64,000 nucleotides of DNA from Rurimicrobium sp040387755 (GTDB lineage: Bacteria; Bacteroidota; Bacteroidia; Chitinophagales; Chitinophagaceae): positions 186,001 to 250,000 of the forward strand of contig JAZKDB010000002.1 in assembly GCA_040387755.1 (NCBI GenBank). The letters are read 5' to 3'. How positions within the stretch are numbered: the first letter of the stretch is position 1; each line of letters begins with the position of its first letter. The notes beneath the pieces are model-generated. The model saw only the letters and a program-made list of their open reading frames with translations, was not told the DNA's origin and did no database searches. The translations under genes and the position numbers were made by a program. Positions 1 to 9,472 of this stretch are shown in pieces.

Positions 1-81
1 TCAAAGCTATCTATTACTGTGCATTAATATACTTTTATACAAAGCGGATGTTAACGGGCTAAAACGTACTATCAAAGTAGC

Positions 82-89
82 TACATTTG
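82..89 (+). promoter_or_regulatory. Candidate -7 promoter element
   Basis: TACATTTG matches the Bacteroidota -7 consensus TAnnTTTG. It lies 14 bases before the ATG at 104, so transcription would start only a few bases before that ORF. No clear TTTG is visible at the expected -33 spacing, which lowers confidence. Confidence 0.45.
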
Positions 90-103
90 CCTTCCTGATA
101 ATA

Positions 104-460
104 ATGCGTTACCTATTTCTCATACTTGTCTTTATTGCCAACCTATCCGCCACTACAAGCGGACAGCTTAGTAGTTGGACCATACCTCATGATAATGTTG
201 GGCATGGTTTTAGCATTAAACATAAAGGTCATTCTGACAATTTACCTCTTTCATTTTTCGAAAACTACACTGTTGAAGACACGACAGAAGATACAGTTGA
301 CGAAAACGATTCTCCCCTAACCGGTGCAATTAGTTGCCTGCGGTTTTCCTTCAGGCGTAGCTTGCTTGAAAAAAAATGCCCTCTGTCCAAACAAAAAATC
401 AGGCAGAGAATAACATCATCCACCCCTATATTTATTAGGGACAATCAATTCCTTATTTGA
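104..460 (+). CDS. Small secreted hypothetical protein
   Basis: An ORF of 118 residues that I do not recognise. The first 20 or so residues are a hydrophobic N-terminal segment ending near TSGQ, consistent with a Sec signal peptide. The middle is acidic (EDTTEDTVDEND, residues about 57-68) and the C-terminal third is basic with two cysteines. A consensus -7 element sits just upstream. It is followed by a 130-base gap rich in inverted repeats before the SulP gene, so it is probably not part of that operon. It could be a real short exported protein or a chance ORF; a second ORF overlaps it in another frame. Confidence 0.45.
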   Translation: MRYLFLILVFIANLSATTSGQLSSWTIPHDNVGHGFSIKHKGHSDNLPLSFFENYTVEDTTEDTVDENDSPLTGAISCLRFSFRRSLLEKKCPLSKQKIRQRITSSTPIFIRDNQFLI

Positions 461-466
461 TATTTT

Positions 467-533
467 AATTGAATGATTTAAATGATTCAATTGCTGCTAT
501 GCACCATAGCAATGCGATTGCAATGAAGTTGCA
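467..533. repeat. Cluster of three inverted repeats upstream of the carbon operon
   Basis: Three dyads stand side by side. At 467-492 is a 26-base near-perfect palindrome: AATTGAAT and ATTCAATT arms around ATTTAAAT, with one symmetric G/G mismatch. At 496-510 is GCTATG-CAC-CATAGC. At 519-533 is TGCAA-N5-TTGCA. They lie 60-120 bases before the SulP start codon. They could be operators, a structured leader, or the end of the preceding transcript, although no T-run follows. Confidence 0.5.
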
Positions 534-590
534 TGCTATATCTATATGCATATAAAATAATCACATTCATAAATTAAAATATTATTAATA

Positions 591-2180
591 ATGAACAAAA
601 ACTTAACGCCTAAGGATGGATTCCAAGGCTTAAAAGAAAACATAGGCAACGATGCTACTTCCGGATTTATTGTCTTTTTACTGGCTTTACCTTTAAGTTT
701 GGGTATTGCCAAAGCTTCTGAATTCCCTCCGCTTATGGGACTGATTTCTGCAATCATTGGAGGGCTGGTAGTCAGCTTTATTGCAGGATCCCGCCTGACC
801 ATTAAAGGTCCTGCTGCTGGTTTAATTGTAATTGTAGTTGGTGCTGTGGCAGCGTTTGGCGGAGGAGAAACAGGATGGAACCTTGCATTGGGGGCTATGG
901 TTGTAGCTGGACTGGTACAAATCATGTTTGGCGTATTTAAATTAGGGAAACTGGTTGATTTTTTCCCACTTTCTGCCGTTCACGGAATGCTTGCTGCTAT
1001 TGGTATGATTATCATATTTAAGCAAATCCCGGTGCTACTGGATGTTGATCCGGCTATGGCTAAAGGCAAATCGCCACTTGAGTTGATTGCTAATGTTCCC
1101 AACTTCATAGCCCATCTGGATCCCAAGGCAACTATTGTTGGCCTCATTAGTTTTGCCATTATGATGTTTTGGAACAAAATACCCAATGCATTTCTTAAAA
1201 AAGTTCCAGCAGCTTTGGTTGTGTTAATCATTGCCATTCCCGCAGAACTCATTATGGATTTTCAGCATACAGAACCTAGTTATGCATTGGTGCATATTGG
1301 CAATCTGATGGACAACATCAAAGTAAATGTAAGCTTTGACGGTATTGCACAAACCGGAGTCTTTATCAAGTATGTCATCATGTTTGCCCTGGTTGGTTCG
1401 CTGGAATCATTACTGACTGTAAAGGCTATTGACATTACTGATCCTTACAAACGCAAATCCAATGCCAATAAAGATCTCATTGCCATTGGAGTCGGTAATA
1501 CAATTTCTGCAATCCTGGGCGGGCTGCCTATGATTTCTGAAGTGGCCAGAAGCTCGGCCAATGTCAATAATGGTGCAAAAACAAGGTGGGCAAACTTCTT
1601 TCATGGTTTTTTCATTTTAATATTTGTTCTATTTGCCGTTCATCTTATCGAGTTAATACCCAATACTGCTTTGGCCGCTATGCTTATTTCAGTTGGCATT
1701 AAACTAGCTCACCCTCGCGAATTTATACATATTTTCAAAATAGGAAAAGAGCAATTGGCTATATTCCTGGTCACTATCTTCTTTACTTTATTTGAAGATT
1801 TATTAGTTGGTATTGCAGCCGGGATGTTATTGAAAATTATTATTCATTTATTGAATGGCGCACCTTTTAGTTCTTTATTCAAGGCACCGGCATCAGTTTC
1901 CTTTAATGATAATAATTACATTTTAGAGATTGAAAAGTCTGCATTGTTTACCAATTTTTTAGGGATAAAAAGCAGATTGGAAGCGATTCCTCAAGGAATG
2001 AATATCACTATCGATTTTAGCAAAACAAAATTGGTAGACCATTCTGTAATGGAAAACATCCATCAATTTGAACACAGTTATACAAATGCTGGTGGTACCG
2101 TCAAAATTGTTGGACTTGACGACCATCGTTCACTTTCTGATCATCATCTATCTACGAAAAAGAAAAACCGTTCACTCTAA
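591..2180 (+). CDS. SulP-family anion (probable bicarbonate) transporter
   Basis: A 529-residue inner-membrane transporter of the SLC26/SulP family. Residues about 20-420 are hydrophobic helices that include the family's glycine/proline-rich early segments (LALPLSLGIAKAS; GSRLTIKGPAAGL). A short STAS-like domain follows at about 430-515 and a basic tail closes the protein. SulP proteins move sulfate, bicarbonate or other anions, often with Na+ or H+. The substrate cannot be read from sequence, but the placement directly before two outer-membrane proteins, DabA and DabB argues for bicarbonate (BicA-like). It is probably the first gene of the operon; the next start codon is 10 bases after its stop. 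Confidence 0.88.
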   Translation: MNKNLTPKDGFQGLKENIGNDATSGFIVFLLALPLSLGIAKASEFPPLMGLISAIIGGLVVSFIAGSRLTIKGPAAGLIVIVVGAVAAFGGGETGWNLALGAMVVAGLVQIMFGVFKLGKLVDFFPLSAVHGMLAAIGMIIIFKQIPVLLDVDPAMAKGKSPLELIANVPNFIAHLDPKATIVGLISFAIMMFWNKIPNAFLKKVPAALVVLIIAIPAELIMDFQHTEPSYALVHIGNLMDNIKVNVSFDGIAQTGVFIKYVIMFALVGSLESLLTVKAIDITDPYKRKSNANKDLIAIGVGNTISAILGGLPMISEVARSSANVNNGAKTRWANFFHGFFILIFVLFAVHLIELIPNTALAAMLISVGIKLAHPREFIHIFKIGKEQLAIFLVTIFFTLFEDLLVGIAAGMLLKIIIHLLNGAPFSSLFKAPASVSFNDNNYILEIEKSALFTNFLGIKSRLEAIPQGMNITIDFSKTKLVDHSVMENIHQFEHSYTNAGGTVKIVGLDDHRSLSDHHLSTKKKNRSL

Positions 2181-2190
2181 AATAAATATT

Positions 2191-2937
2191 GTGAGCAAAG
2201 TATGGGTTTTGATTATCTGCTTTATATATGGTGGAACATTGGATATTCAAGCACAGCAGAATTTTTTCAATGTTGTTAGTTCTGATATAACGGCAAAGAA
2301 CAAATTATTTTTTCAACAACAAATCAACATGACTAAAGAAGAATTGCAAAGCAATACGACGATAAGCAAGGGACTTGGGCATAATTTTGAAATCGGGCTT
2401 AATCTGTTTGCTTTTAATTTCAATCGTGCTGCAAAACAACCATGGGAACAACAAACCAATTTGGCTCCTTATATTCACTACGCGATGATTAATGCGCAAA
2501 AACGAATTGATATCAGTCGTTACATAGCTGTTTCCTTTGGATTTCAGCAGGGCTTTGCTTTAGCTTCAATGATTCATTTTGGTGGAAATTATTATTGCAA
2601 TTTCGTTACATCTTCTGATGATTTCGGCTTTAAGATGGTTTCAGGCTTATATTATGCCACTAAATCTTACTTTGGTTATGGAAAGAGATTAATAGGCAAT
2701 AGTCCTGGTATTGAATTAGGTGTTGAAAAATCAATCATTAAAGATAAATGGTATTTCCAAAGCGATTACATAAGCGGAAGACACAACTTTGGTGATTTGA
2801 TTGTCGGAACAGCTTGTTTTATTTCAAAAAAATGGGTTCTTTCTGGTGGATATCAGATACCCAATAATTTTAGCAAAAGCCAGAAAGCTGTGGTTTTTGA
2901 AATTACCTTTTTACCAAAACAAGAAGGCAAGAATTAA
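2191..2937 (+). CDS. Outer-membrane beta-barrel-like protein in the carbon operon
   Basis: About 248 residues, starting at the GTG at 2191. An in-frame extension upstream to 2068 would overlap the SulP gene and displace the signal peptide, so I reject it. From GTG the product begins with a hydrophobic stretch ending DIQAQQ, a typical Bacteroidota signal peptide with an AQ cleavage site. The rest alternates aromatic and polar residues (for example YYCNF, FGYGK, KWYFQSDYISG), as in small beta-barrels. I assign no precise family. Its position between SulP and a larger porin-like gene suggests a role in outer-membrane passage or assembly, which is inference. Confidence 0.7.
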   Translation: MSKVWVLIICFIYGGTLDIQAQQNFFNVVSSDITAKNKLFFQQQINMTKEELQSNTTISKGLGHNFEIGLNLFAFNFNRAAKQPWEQQTNLAPYIHYAMINAQKRIDISRYIAVSFGFQQGFALASMIHFGGNYYCNFVTSSDDFGFKMVSGLYYATKSYFGYGKRLIGNSPGIELGVEKSIIKDKWYFQSDYISGRHNFGDLIVGTACFISKKWVLSGGYQIPNNFSKSQKAVVFEITFLPKQEGKN

Positions 2938-2970
2938 AAAAGATTTTTAATCTATTAAAATAAATTTTAA

Positions 2971-4317
2971 ATGAAAAACGCTAAAAAACTAACAATAATA
3001 ATTGCATTAATGGCTTTATTGGAGCCAACTATAATGCAAGCACAAACATTTAGGGACGGCAAACTAACCCTGAATGATGATGGCTCCAGATATATCAAAA
3101 TCAGCATGCTCAATCAACTTTGGATGAGATACAATCAAAACAATCCGGGGTCAACGCTGAACGGCCAGATTAAAGACAATTCAACAGATATTGGCGTAAG
3201 GAGGTCAAGATTACAGATTTATGGTCCTGTTGCAAAGCGAACTTTTATGTATGTCCATTTAGGCATCAACAACTTCAATTCTCTTTCGGACCGAAAAGCA
3301 GGCTTCTTTCTGCATGACGCTGTAGGCGAATATGAAATCATCAACAAACATCTTTCTGTTGGAGCAGGCTTGTCAGGATGGACAGGTTTATCCAGATTTG
3401 CATCATCATCTGTGGGTTCTATCATGGGTATAGATTTACCCTTATATCAGGAGGCAACGAATGATGTAAATGACCAGTTTTTGAGAAAACTAAGTGTTTA
3501 TGCCAAAGGCAAACTGGGTAAATTGGACTATCGTGTTGTACTGACAAATCCACTTTCAATTCAAAAATCTGCAGCATACATTGCTAATCCCACTTCATTC
3601 ACACAATTATCAAGTGCTGCCAGCAATTTCTCTACAGCGACACCAAAATTGCAAACACAAGCATATATGCAGTACCAGTTTTTTGATCAGGAATCCAATC
3701 AGTTGCCCTATAGTGTGGGTACTTATTTAGGCAGCAAAAGAGTATTCAACATAGGGGCGGGATTTATTTATCAACCCGAAGCCATGGCCAGAATAGCAGA
3801 CAATGGTGTAGACACGATGAAATCTGCCATGAGGTTGTTATCAATTGATGCTTATTATGATGCTCCTCTTGATAAAAGCAAAGGGACGGCAATAAGTGCT
3901 TACGCATCTTTTTCAGACTATGATTTTGGCAAAAACTATGTACGTGTTACTGCTCCATTAAACCCGGTTAATGGCGATAACAATCCCAATATTTTGAATG
4001 GTTCAGGTAATGGGGCTCCACTATATGGAACGGGGCAGAATTTGTATGCGCAACTGGGCTATAAAATGAAGAACAATTTATTGGGTGACGCGGGAACATT
4101 GATGCCATATGCCAGTGTTCAATATTCACAGTTTCAGAAACTCAAAGATCCAATGTTGTATTATGATTGTGGCGTGAATTTGTTGCTTTCAGGACACAAC
4201 TCGAAATTAACCCTTGCTTTCCAAAACAGGCCTGTATTTGTACGAAATCCGGCAAATGAATACCATGTAACAGAACGAAAAACGGCATTGCTTATGCAAT
4301 ATCAAGTTTCATTTTAA
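2971..4317 (+). CDS. Porin-like outer-membrane protein
   Basis: A protein of 448 residues with a signal peptide (residues 1-25, ending MQAQ). The mature part resembles phosphate-selective-porin-type beta-barrels: the KISMLNQLWMRYN strand, the DIGVRRSRLQIYGPV segment, many amphipathic strands and a final strand ending in Phe. Thirty-three bases separate it from the previous gene and 39 from dabA. The context suggests it feeds bicarbonate or another ion to the SulP/DAB transporters across the outer membrane. The specificity is inferred only from position. Confidence 0.75.
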   Translation: MKNAKKLTIIIALMALLEPTIMQAQTFRDGKLTLNDDGSRYIKISMLNQLWMRYNQNNPGSTLNGQIKDNSTDIGVRRSRLQIYGPVAKRTFMYVHLGINNFNSLSDRKAGFFLHDAVGEYEIINKHLSVGAGLSGWTGLSRFASSSVGSIMGIDLPLYQEATNDVNDQFLRKLSVYAKGKLGKLDYRVVLTNPLSIQKSAAYIANPTSFTQLSSAASNFSTATPKLQTQAYMQYQFFDQESNQLPYSVGTYLGSKRVFNIGAGFIYQPEAMARIADNGVDTMKSAMRLLSIDAYYDAPLDKSKGTAISAYASFSDYDFGKNYVRVTAPLNPVNGDNNPNILNGSGNGAPLYGTGQNLYAQLGYKMKNNLLGDAGTLMPYASVQYSQFQKLKDPMLYYDCGVNLLLSGHNSKLTLAFQNRPVFVRNPANEYHVTERKTALLMQYQVSF

Positions 4318-4356
4318 TCATCAAATTCTTACAAGGGATTTTAAAAATCAAAAGCT

Positions 4357-6858
4357 ATGGAAAGAACAACATCAGTATTTGATGAACGTGAACTATTGCG
4401 CGAACTCAAGCATTATCTGCCGGCACAGGCACCGTTAAAAGATTTTATTCATCATAATTCTTTACACGCATTTCAGGAAAAACCATTTTTTGAAGCATTG
4501 AAAAGTGCATCAGACATATTTGGCTACAAGACTTTTCTATCTTTAGGTGAATTCCGCTCACTTCATCAAAAAGGAAGAATAAATGACCATATTCTAAATC
4601 GTATTCTGGAGGATTCTGTAGGAAAAAATCTGACAGAAAGCTGGAAACACAAATTAACTCAGGAAAGCTACGACGAAAATATTCAGCCAAATATTGGTTT
4701 ACTTCGGGCGTTTTGGAAAAAGAAGCTAGGTATTGATCTGGAATCATTTGTGCAACCACTTTTATTCCGAATACTCTGCAGCTATCTGGATCAAGGCATT
4801 GCCATATGGGAGTTCCCTTTACATAAAGATGGATTTCTTGCTACCATCAGACAAATTGAAGAAAACAGTTCAAGCAGTTTTTTCAAAGGGAAGAAAGCCA
4901 AGGAGCTTTTATTCAATGAAAACACCTCAATTACTCTATTGCTTAAATTGATTGTTGGTGAAGAAAGCTATTTTGAGCAGTATATTTTCGACCAGCAATT
5001 CTCGCATCAAGGCTGGTCTGGCATGGTATCTGTAGTAGAAGACATGCCAGAGACTTTGCTTGTTACCAAGAAAATAAGCCTTCGGGAAATCATCATTTTC
5101 GAACTGCTGTTAGAAATTGATACTCTGGATGACAGGTTTAAAGGAAAATGGAAACCTCTTTGCGAATTAGTTGATAATGTACCGGAAGCACTGTTCAATA
5201 AACGTGCCCAAAGTGAGCTGGATACTGTATTGATGCTTTGGCAACAAGCATTTGAATGGAGTTTCTATGATCAGGTACTAACCGGGATTCAAAGTGAGAA
5301 AGTAGTAAATCATACAATTGAGCAAAAGAGCTTTCAGGCAGCTTTTTGTATTGATGACAGAGAATGCTCACTTAGGCGATACATAGAGTCTTTTGACCTT
5401 AATGCTGAAACCTATGGTACGCCCGGTTTTTTTGGAGTGGAATTTTACTTTCAACCAGAGGGAGGAAAATTCACCACTAAAGTATGCCCAGGCCCGATAA
5501 CTCCAAAATATTTAATCAAGGAAAGTGGTGCTGGCAACAGACCCAAAAAGGACATTCATTTTTCAAAGCATTCTCACAACTTTATCTTTGGTTGGTTTCT
5601 TACCCAAACAATTGGTTTTTGGTCGGCCTTCAAATTGTTGATTAATATTTTCAAACCAACAATGAGTCCTGCTACAGCATCGTCATTAAAGCATATGGAC
5701 AAGAATGCTTCGCTGGTTATCGAAAATAAAGACCTGAATCATAAAGAGCATAATCTGCAAGTTGGTTTTACAATAGAAGAAATGGCTGTCCGTGTAGAGA
5801 ATGTGCTGAAAAGCATTGGATTGATAGGAGATTTTGCTCCCATTATTTATATAGTTGGGCATGGAGCCAGCAGCACCAATAATCCTCACTATGCTGCTTA
5901 CGATTGTGGAGCTTGTTCTGGGAGAGCCGGTTCAGTTAATGCCCGAGTATTTTCTTTTATGGCTAATCATAAAGCTGTGAGGGAAATTTTAGCAGGGAAA
6001 GAAATACACATTCCTGCAAAGACACAATTTGTCGGAGCAATAAGCGACACCACCAGAGATGAAATTGTATTTTTTGATACAGAAAATCTAATTGCCGAAA
6101 ATGTGGTGTTACATAAAAAGAACAGCCTTGTTTTCGAAAAGGCTCTTGACTATAATGCAAAAGAGCGCTCCAGAAGATTTGACAGTATAGATTCTAAACA
6201 ATCTGCGCAGAAAATCCATCAGAAAATTCTCACTCGTTCGGTCTCCTTATTTGAGCCCCGACCAGAGCTAAATCACGCTACGAATGCTATGTGCATTGTA
6301 GGAAGAAGGGAACTGTCCAAAGGTGTATTTTTAGACAGACGATCATTTCTGAATTCTTATGACTACAGTATTGACCCGGAAGGCAATTATTTACTAAATA
6401 TACTAAATGCGGCCACACCGGTTTGTGGTGGTATTAATCTTGAGTATTACTTCTCCAGAGTTGACAATCAAAAACTGGGAGCCGGCACAAAACTGCCTCA
6501 TAATGTAATGGGACTATTTGGCGTTGCAAATGGTATTGATGGAGACTTAAGACCTGGCCTTCCAAGTCAAATGATTGAAGTACACGACCCGGTCAGACTA
6601 TTAATGATTGTAGAGCATCTGCCTGAAGTTGTCCTTAATACAATCAAACGAAATCCAGCAACCTACGAATGGTATAGGAATGATTGGATAACATTGGTAG
6701 TTGTACATCCGGAGACAAAAGAGATGTATTTGTTTAAAAACGAAAATTTTAAACCCTACTCTACCGTTTCTCAAAAACCGGAAATGGTCAGCAATATCGA
6801 AAAGCTTGTAGAATCTCACGAAGAGAATTTTCCGATTTTTCTGATAGAACAACATTAA
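4357..6858 (+). CDS. dabA: DabA, inorganic carbon accumulation subunit (UPF0753/DUF2309)
   Basis: 833 residues, the usual length for DabA. Members of this family are beta-carbonic-anhydrase-like Zn proteins that work with DabB to hydrate CO2 vectorially to bicarbonate in the cytoplasm. The zinc/catalytic set known from Halothiobacillus DabA is visible: Cys331 and Asp333 in FCIDDREC, His502 in VGHGASS, and Cys517 in YDCGACSG. The His-Cys spacing of 15 matches the characterised protein. A further PHNVMGLFGVANGIDGDLRPGLP block near residue 710 is typical. The gene lies 31 bases before the NuoL-like dabB. It is peripheral to the membrane and depends on DabB. Confidence 0.95.
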   Translation: MERTTSVFDERELLRELKHYLPAQAPLKDFIHHNSLHAFQEKPFFEALKSASDIFGYKTFLSLGEFRSLHQKGRINDHILNRILEDSVGKNLTESWKHKLTQESYDENIQPNIGLLRAFWKKKLGIDLESFVQPLLFRILCSYLDQGIAIWEFPLHKDGFLATIRQIEENSSSSFFKGKKAKELLFNENTSITLLLKLIVGEESYFEQYIFDQQFSHQGWSGMVSVVEDMPETLLVTKKISLREIIIFELLLEIDTLDDRFKGKWKPLCELVDNVPEALFNKRAQSELDTVLMLWQQAFEWSFYDQVLTGIQSEKVVNHTIEQKSFQAAFCIDDRECSLRRYIESFDLNAETYGTPGFFGVEFYFQPEGGKFTTKVCPGPITPKYLIKESGAGNRPKKDIHFSKHSHNFIFGWFLTQTIGFWSAFKLLINIFKPTMSPATASSLKHMDKNASLVIENKDLNHKEHNLQVGFTIEEMAVRVENVLKSIGLIGDFAPIIYIVGHGASSTNNPHYAAYDCGACSGRAGSVNARVFSFMANHKAVREILAGKEIHIPAKTQFVGAISDTTRDEIVFFDTENLIAENVVLHKKNSLVFEKALDYNAKERSRRFDSIDSKQSAQKIHQKILTRSVSLFEPRPELNHATNAMCIVGRRELSKGVFLDRRSFLNSYDYSIDPEGNYLLNILNAATPVCGGINLEYYFSRVDNQKLGAGTKLPHNVMGLFGVANGIDGDLRPGLPSQMIEVHDPVRLLMIVEHLPEVVLNTIKRNPATYEWYRNDWITLVVVHPETKEMYLFKNENFKPYSTVSQKPEMVSNIEKLVESHEENFPIFLIEQH

Positions 6859-6889
6859 TACTCACCATTCAACATTTAATTCAACTCTT

Positions 6890-8758
6890 ATGAACTGGTC
6901 ACTTCAATTTTTTATCTGGATTCCTTTACTAGGGTTTCTGATGAGTTTATTATTAAAAAGAACAAATGAAAAGGCACTGTCGTATGTAGCCATTGGCACT
7001 GTCGGTTTGCAGCTGTTTCTGGGAATTACTTTTGTAAGCATATGGCTGATAAAAGGACAACCTGGCATCAATTTGAAGGATATCGTCTTGTATCGTAACG
7101 AAGATTATGAATTCCTGATTGATTTCTATTTCGATAAAATCACTGCCACTTATTTAATAGTTGGTGCAGTTCTTAGTTTCATGGTCATATTGTATAGTCG
7201 ATATTATCTGCATCGCGAAGAAGGCTACAAGCGATTTTTCAATACAATACTTTTCTTCTATGCAGGTTTTAATATTACTATTTGCTCAGGTAATTTCGAA
7301 ACCTTGTTTATTGGTTGGGAAATTCTGGGAATTTCTTCATTCCTATTGATAGCTTTTTACCGTAATCGCTTTTTACCCGTAAAGAATGCGATAAAAGTCT
7401 TCTCTGTTTACAGACTTGGTGATATAGGTCTATTGCTCACAATGTGGATGAGCCACCATCTGTGGCACGAGAATATTACCTTTCTCAAACTTAATAATTA
7501 CACGCTGGTACACGAACATCTGGCCGGTCATAGTTATGTAGGGGTCTTTATTTCGATTATGATATTGGTAGCTGCTGCCGCAAAATCAGCACAATTACCT
7601 TTCTCATCCTGGCTGCCGCGTGCTATGGAGGGCCCTACTCCTTCCAGTGCAATTTTTTATGGCTCACTTTCTGTACATATTGGAGCATTCTTATTGTTAC
7701 GTACATTTCCTTTTTGGGAAAATCAAACAATTGTGCGTGTAATCATCGTATTACTTGGATTAAGTACAATGATTATCGCTACAGGAATTGCCAGAGTACA
7801 ATCATCGGTAAAAAGTCAGATTGCTTACTCGTCAATTGGTCAGATAGGGATAATTTTTATTGAGATTGCCCTGGGTTTTGAGAATCTTGCACTCTTTCAT
7901 TTTGCCGGTAACGCCTTTCTGAGAACATATCAGTTACTAGTGTCTCCTTCGGTAGTAAGTTATCTTATTCGTGAGCAATTCTATAATTATTCACCTCACG
8001 AAAAAAGCATAGAATCTGGCTTCCCACTAAAGCTTCAGAATACCCTATACATACTTTGTATTAAGGAATGGAATCTGGATGAGTATTTGTATCGCTTAAT
8101 CTGGAATCCATTAAAAAGGGCAGGAAGAAGATTAACTATTTTACCACCCAAAGCAATTTATATTTTCTTTGTACCCTGCTACCTTATTGGTTTATATGGA
8201 TTGTATCACAAGGAATTACTAAATCCAACAATACTGGTTTATCTGCCTGTCTTTTTTGCATTTATTGCACTGGCTATGGTATTGCAATCCTTCGCCGAAA
8301 AAAGAAACATTATGCATACCTGGTTACTCATTCTGATGAGTCATTTTTGGACAGCCTTGGCTATTGGATATAATGACATTTTTAGTGTTACTCAAATTTA
8401 CATCTATTTGAGCGGGATTATAGGCAGCGGGGTGATTGGTATCCTTATTATCCGACGAATGAGCCAATTGGAGCCAAATATTGATTTGTCTATGTTTCAC
8501 GGACATGTTTATGAATATCCTGTAAAGGCATTTGTATTCCTGATTGCCTGCCTGGGTTTAACCGGATTCCCAATTACACCCACTTTTATTGGTGAGGATT
8601 TACTGTTCAGCCACATGCATCAAAATCAAATCGTGCTGGCTATTATTGTTTCTCTCTGTTTTGTAATAGATGGATTATCTATTATTCGTGTTTTTGCGAG
8701 AGTCTTTTTTGGACCCCATATCAAGACTTATCATGAGGTCGCTTACCGAAGTTCATAG
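6890..8758 (+). CDS. dabB: DabB, proton-conducting NuoL-like subunit
   Basis: 622 residues of polytopic membrane protein in the proton-translocating NADH-quinone oxidoreductase (NuoL/MrpA) superfamily. The key antiporter elements are present: Glu in GWEILGISS and Lys in AAAAKSAQLPFSSWLPRAMEGPTPSSA. It immediately follows dabA, which separates it from a true complex I subunit; no other nuo genes are nearby. In the DAB complex it is thought to couple the cation gradient to CO2 hydration by DabA. It is the last gene before a strong bidirectional terminator. Confidence 0.92.
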   Translation: MNWSLQFFIWIPLLGFLMSLLLKRTNEKALSYVAIGTVGLQLFLGITFVSIWLIKGQPGINLKDIVLYRNEDYEFLIDFYFDKITATYLIVGAVLSFMVILYSRYYLHREEGYKRFFNTILFFYAGFNITICSGNFETLFIGWEILGISSFLLIAFYRNRFLPVKNAIKVFSVYRLGDIGLLLTMWMSHHLWHENITFLKLNNYTLVHEHLAGHSYVGVFISIMILVAAAAKSAQLPFSSWLPRAMEGPTPSSAIFYGSLSVHIGAFLLLRTFPFWENQTIVRVIIVLLGLSTMIIATGIARVQSSVKSQIAYSSIGQIGIIFIEIALGFENLALFHFAGNAFLRTYQLLVSPSVVSYLIREQFYNYSPHEKSIESGFPLKLQNTLYILCIKEWNLDEYLYRLIWNPLKRAGRRLTILPPKAIYIFFVPCYLIGLYGLYHKELLNPTILVYLPVFFAFIALAMVLQSFAEKRNIMHTWLLILMSHFWTALAIGYNDIFSVTQIYIYLSGIIGSGVIGILIIRRMSQLEPNIDLSMFHGHVYEYPVKAFVFLIACLGLTGFPITPTFIGEDLLFSHMHQNQIVLAIIVSLCFVIDGLSIIRVFARVFFGPHIKTYHEVAYRSS

Positions 8759-8779
8759 CCCCTACTATTTGTAAATCAT

Positions 8780-8814
8780 AAAGCCGCCTGAAGATGAAAA
8801 CTTCAGGCGGCTTT
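8780..8814. terminator. Bidirectional rho-independent terminator
   Basis: A perfect 14-base stem (AAAGCCGCCTGAAG and its complement) around a 7-base loop lies between the convergent dabB and methyltransferase genes. A/T tracts on both sides let it serve both strands. Confidence 0.9.
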
Positions 8815-8833
8815 ATCTATTAAACTTAAAAGT

Positions 8834-9445
8834 TTACCTCTTTCTAAACTCAAACCATAGTTCATTTTGAGCACGTGGAAGAATTGAGTTTTGGCAAACT
8901 TCGATTTGAATCAATTCGAACATCGGACTAAAGAGCGCAATATATTCATTTCTGTTTCCTCCAAATGGGGGACCTTGTTCAAAAATTCTATTGAACAATA
9001 AACCAACCAACATTCCATCTGCCTCCAGAAGCTGATGCATTTTTGAAACATATTGCATACGAAAGGTAGGTGGAAGGGCACAAAAAAAAGTCTGCTCAAA
9101 TATCAAATCATAAACAGACTGATGTTCAAAAAAATCACCCAAAATAATTTATATTGCACTTTGCCCTTGAAATTTCACTTGCAAATTCTCTACCAATGAA
9201 GGCGCTATATCTATTAGAGTAATATTGGTAAAGCCCCTTTCTAACAGATATTCCGCCTCATAAGAATTTCCGCAGCCGGGTATTAAAATTCTGAGGTTCT
9301 TATCATCAAGTTTGTCAATATACTCTTTAATAGGAGGAGAAACCTTGCCTAAATCCCAACCGGTAGAATTGGTTTTGTATTGAGTATCCCAATAATTCTG
9401 ATCTAATATTTTTTCACTGGTATTACCAGATTTCAATTTATCCAT
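8834..9445 (-). pseudogene. TPMT-family S-methyltransferase interrupted by an in-frame stop
   Basis: One continuous reading frame of 204 codons encodes a thiopurine S-methyltransferase-like protein, except for TAA at 9149-9151. Upstream of the stop are WDTQYKTNSTGWDLG and the SAM-binding LIPGCGNSYEAEYLLERG; downstream in the same frame are GDFFEHQ, LIFEQTFFCALPP, GLLFNRIFEQGPPFGG and the end of the family. There is no frameshift, and the family usually has a lysine or similar residue here, so one base change (for example AAA to TAA) explains it. It is either a recent nonsense allele or a sequencing error. It lies 27 bases after the persulfide-dioxygenase gene on the same strand, which suggests a thiol or sulfide substrate (inference). 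Confidence 0.85.
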
Positions 9446-9472
9446 TTACTCAAATAATTTTTGCAGGTGTTG

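Noticed and set aside
2068..2190. Longer N-terminus of the first barrel-like gene
   Set aside because: It overlaps the end of the SulP gene and would move the signal peptide about 41 residues inside the protein.
6890..8758. True respiratory complex I subunit NuoL
   Set aside because: It is a NuoL-like protein, but it directly follows dabA, and no other complex I genes are present, so DabB is the better name.
9149..9151. Programmed readthrough or recoding at the TAA
   Set aside because: No stimulatory structure is evident, and a single substitution explains the stop; a sequencing error or nonsense allele is simpler.
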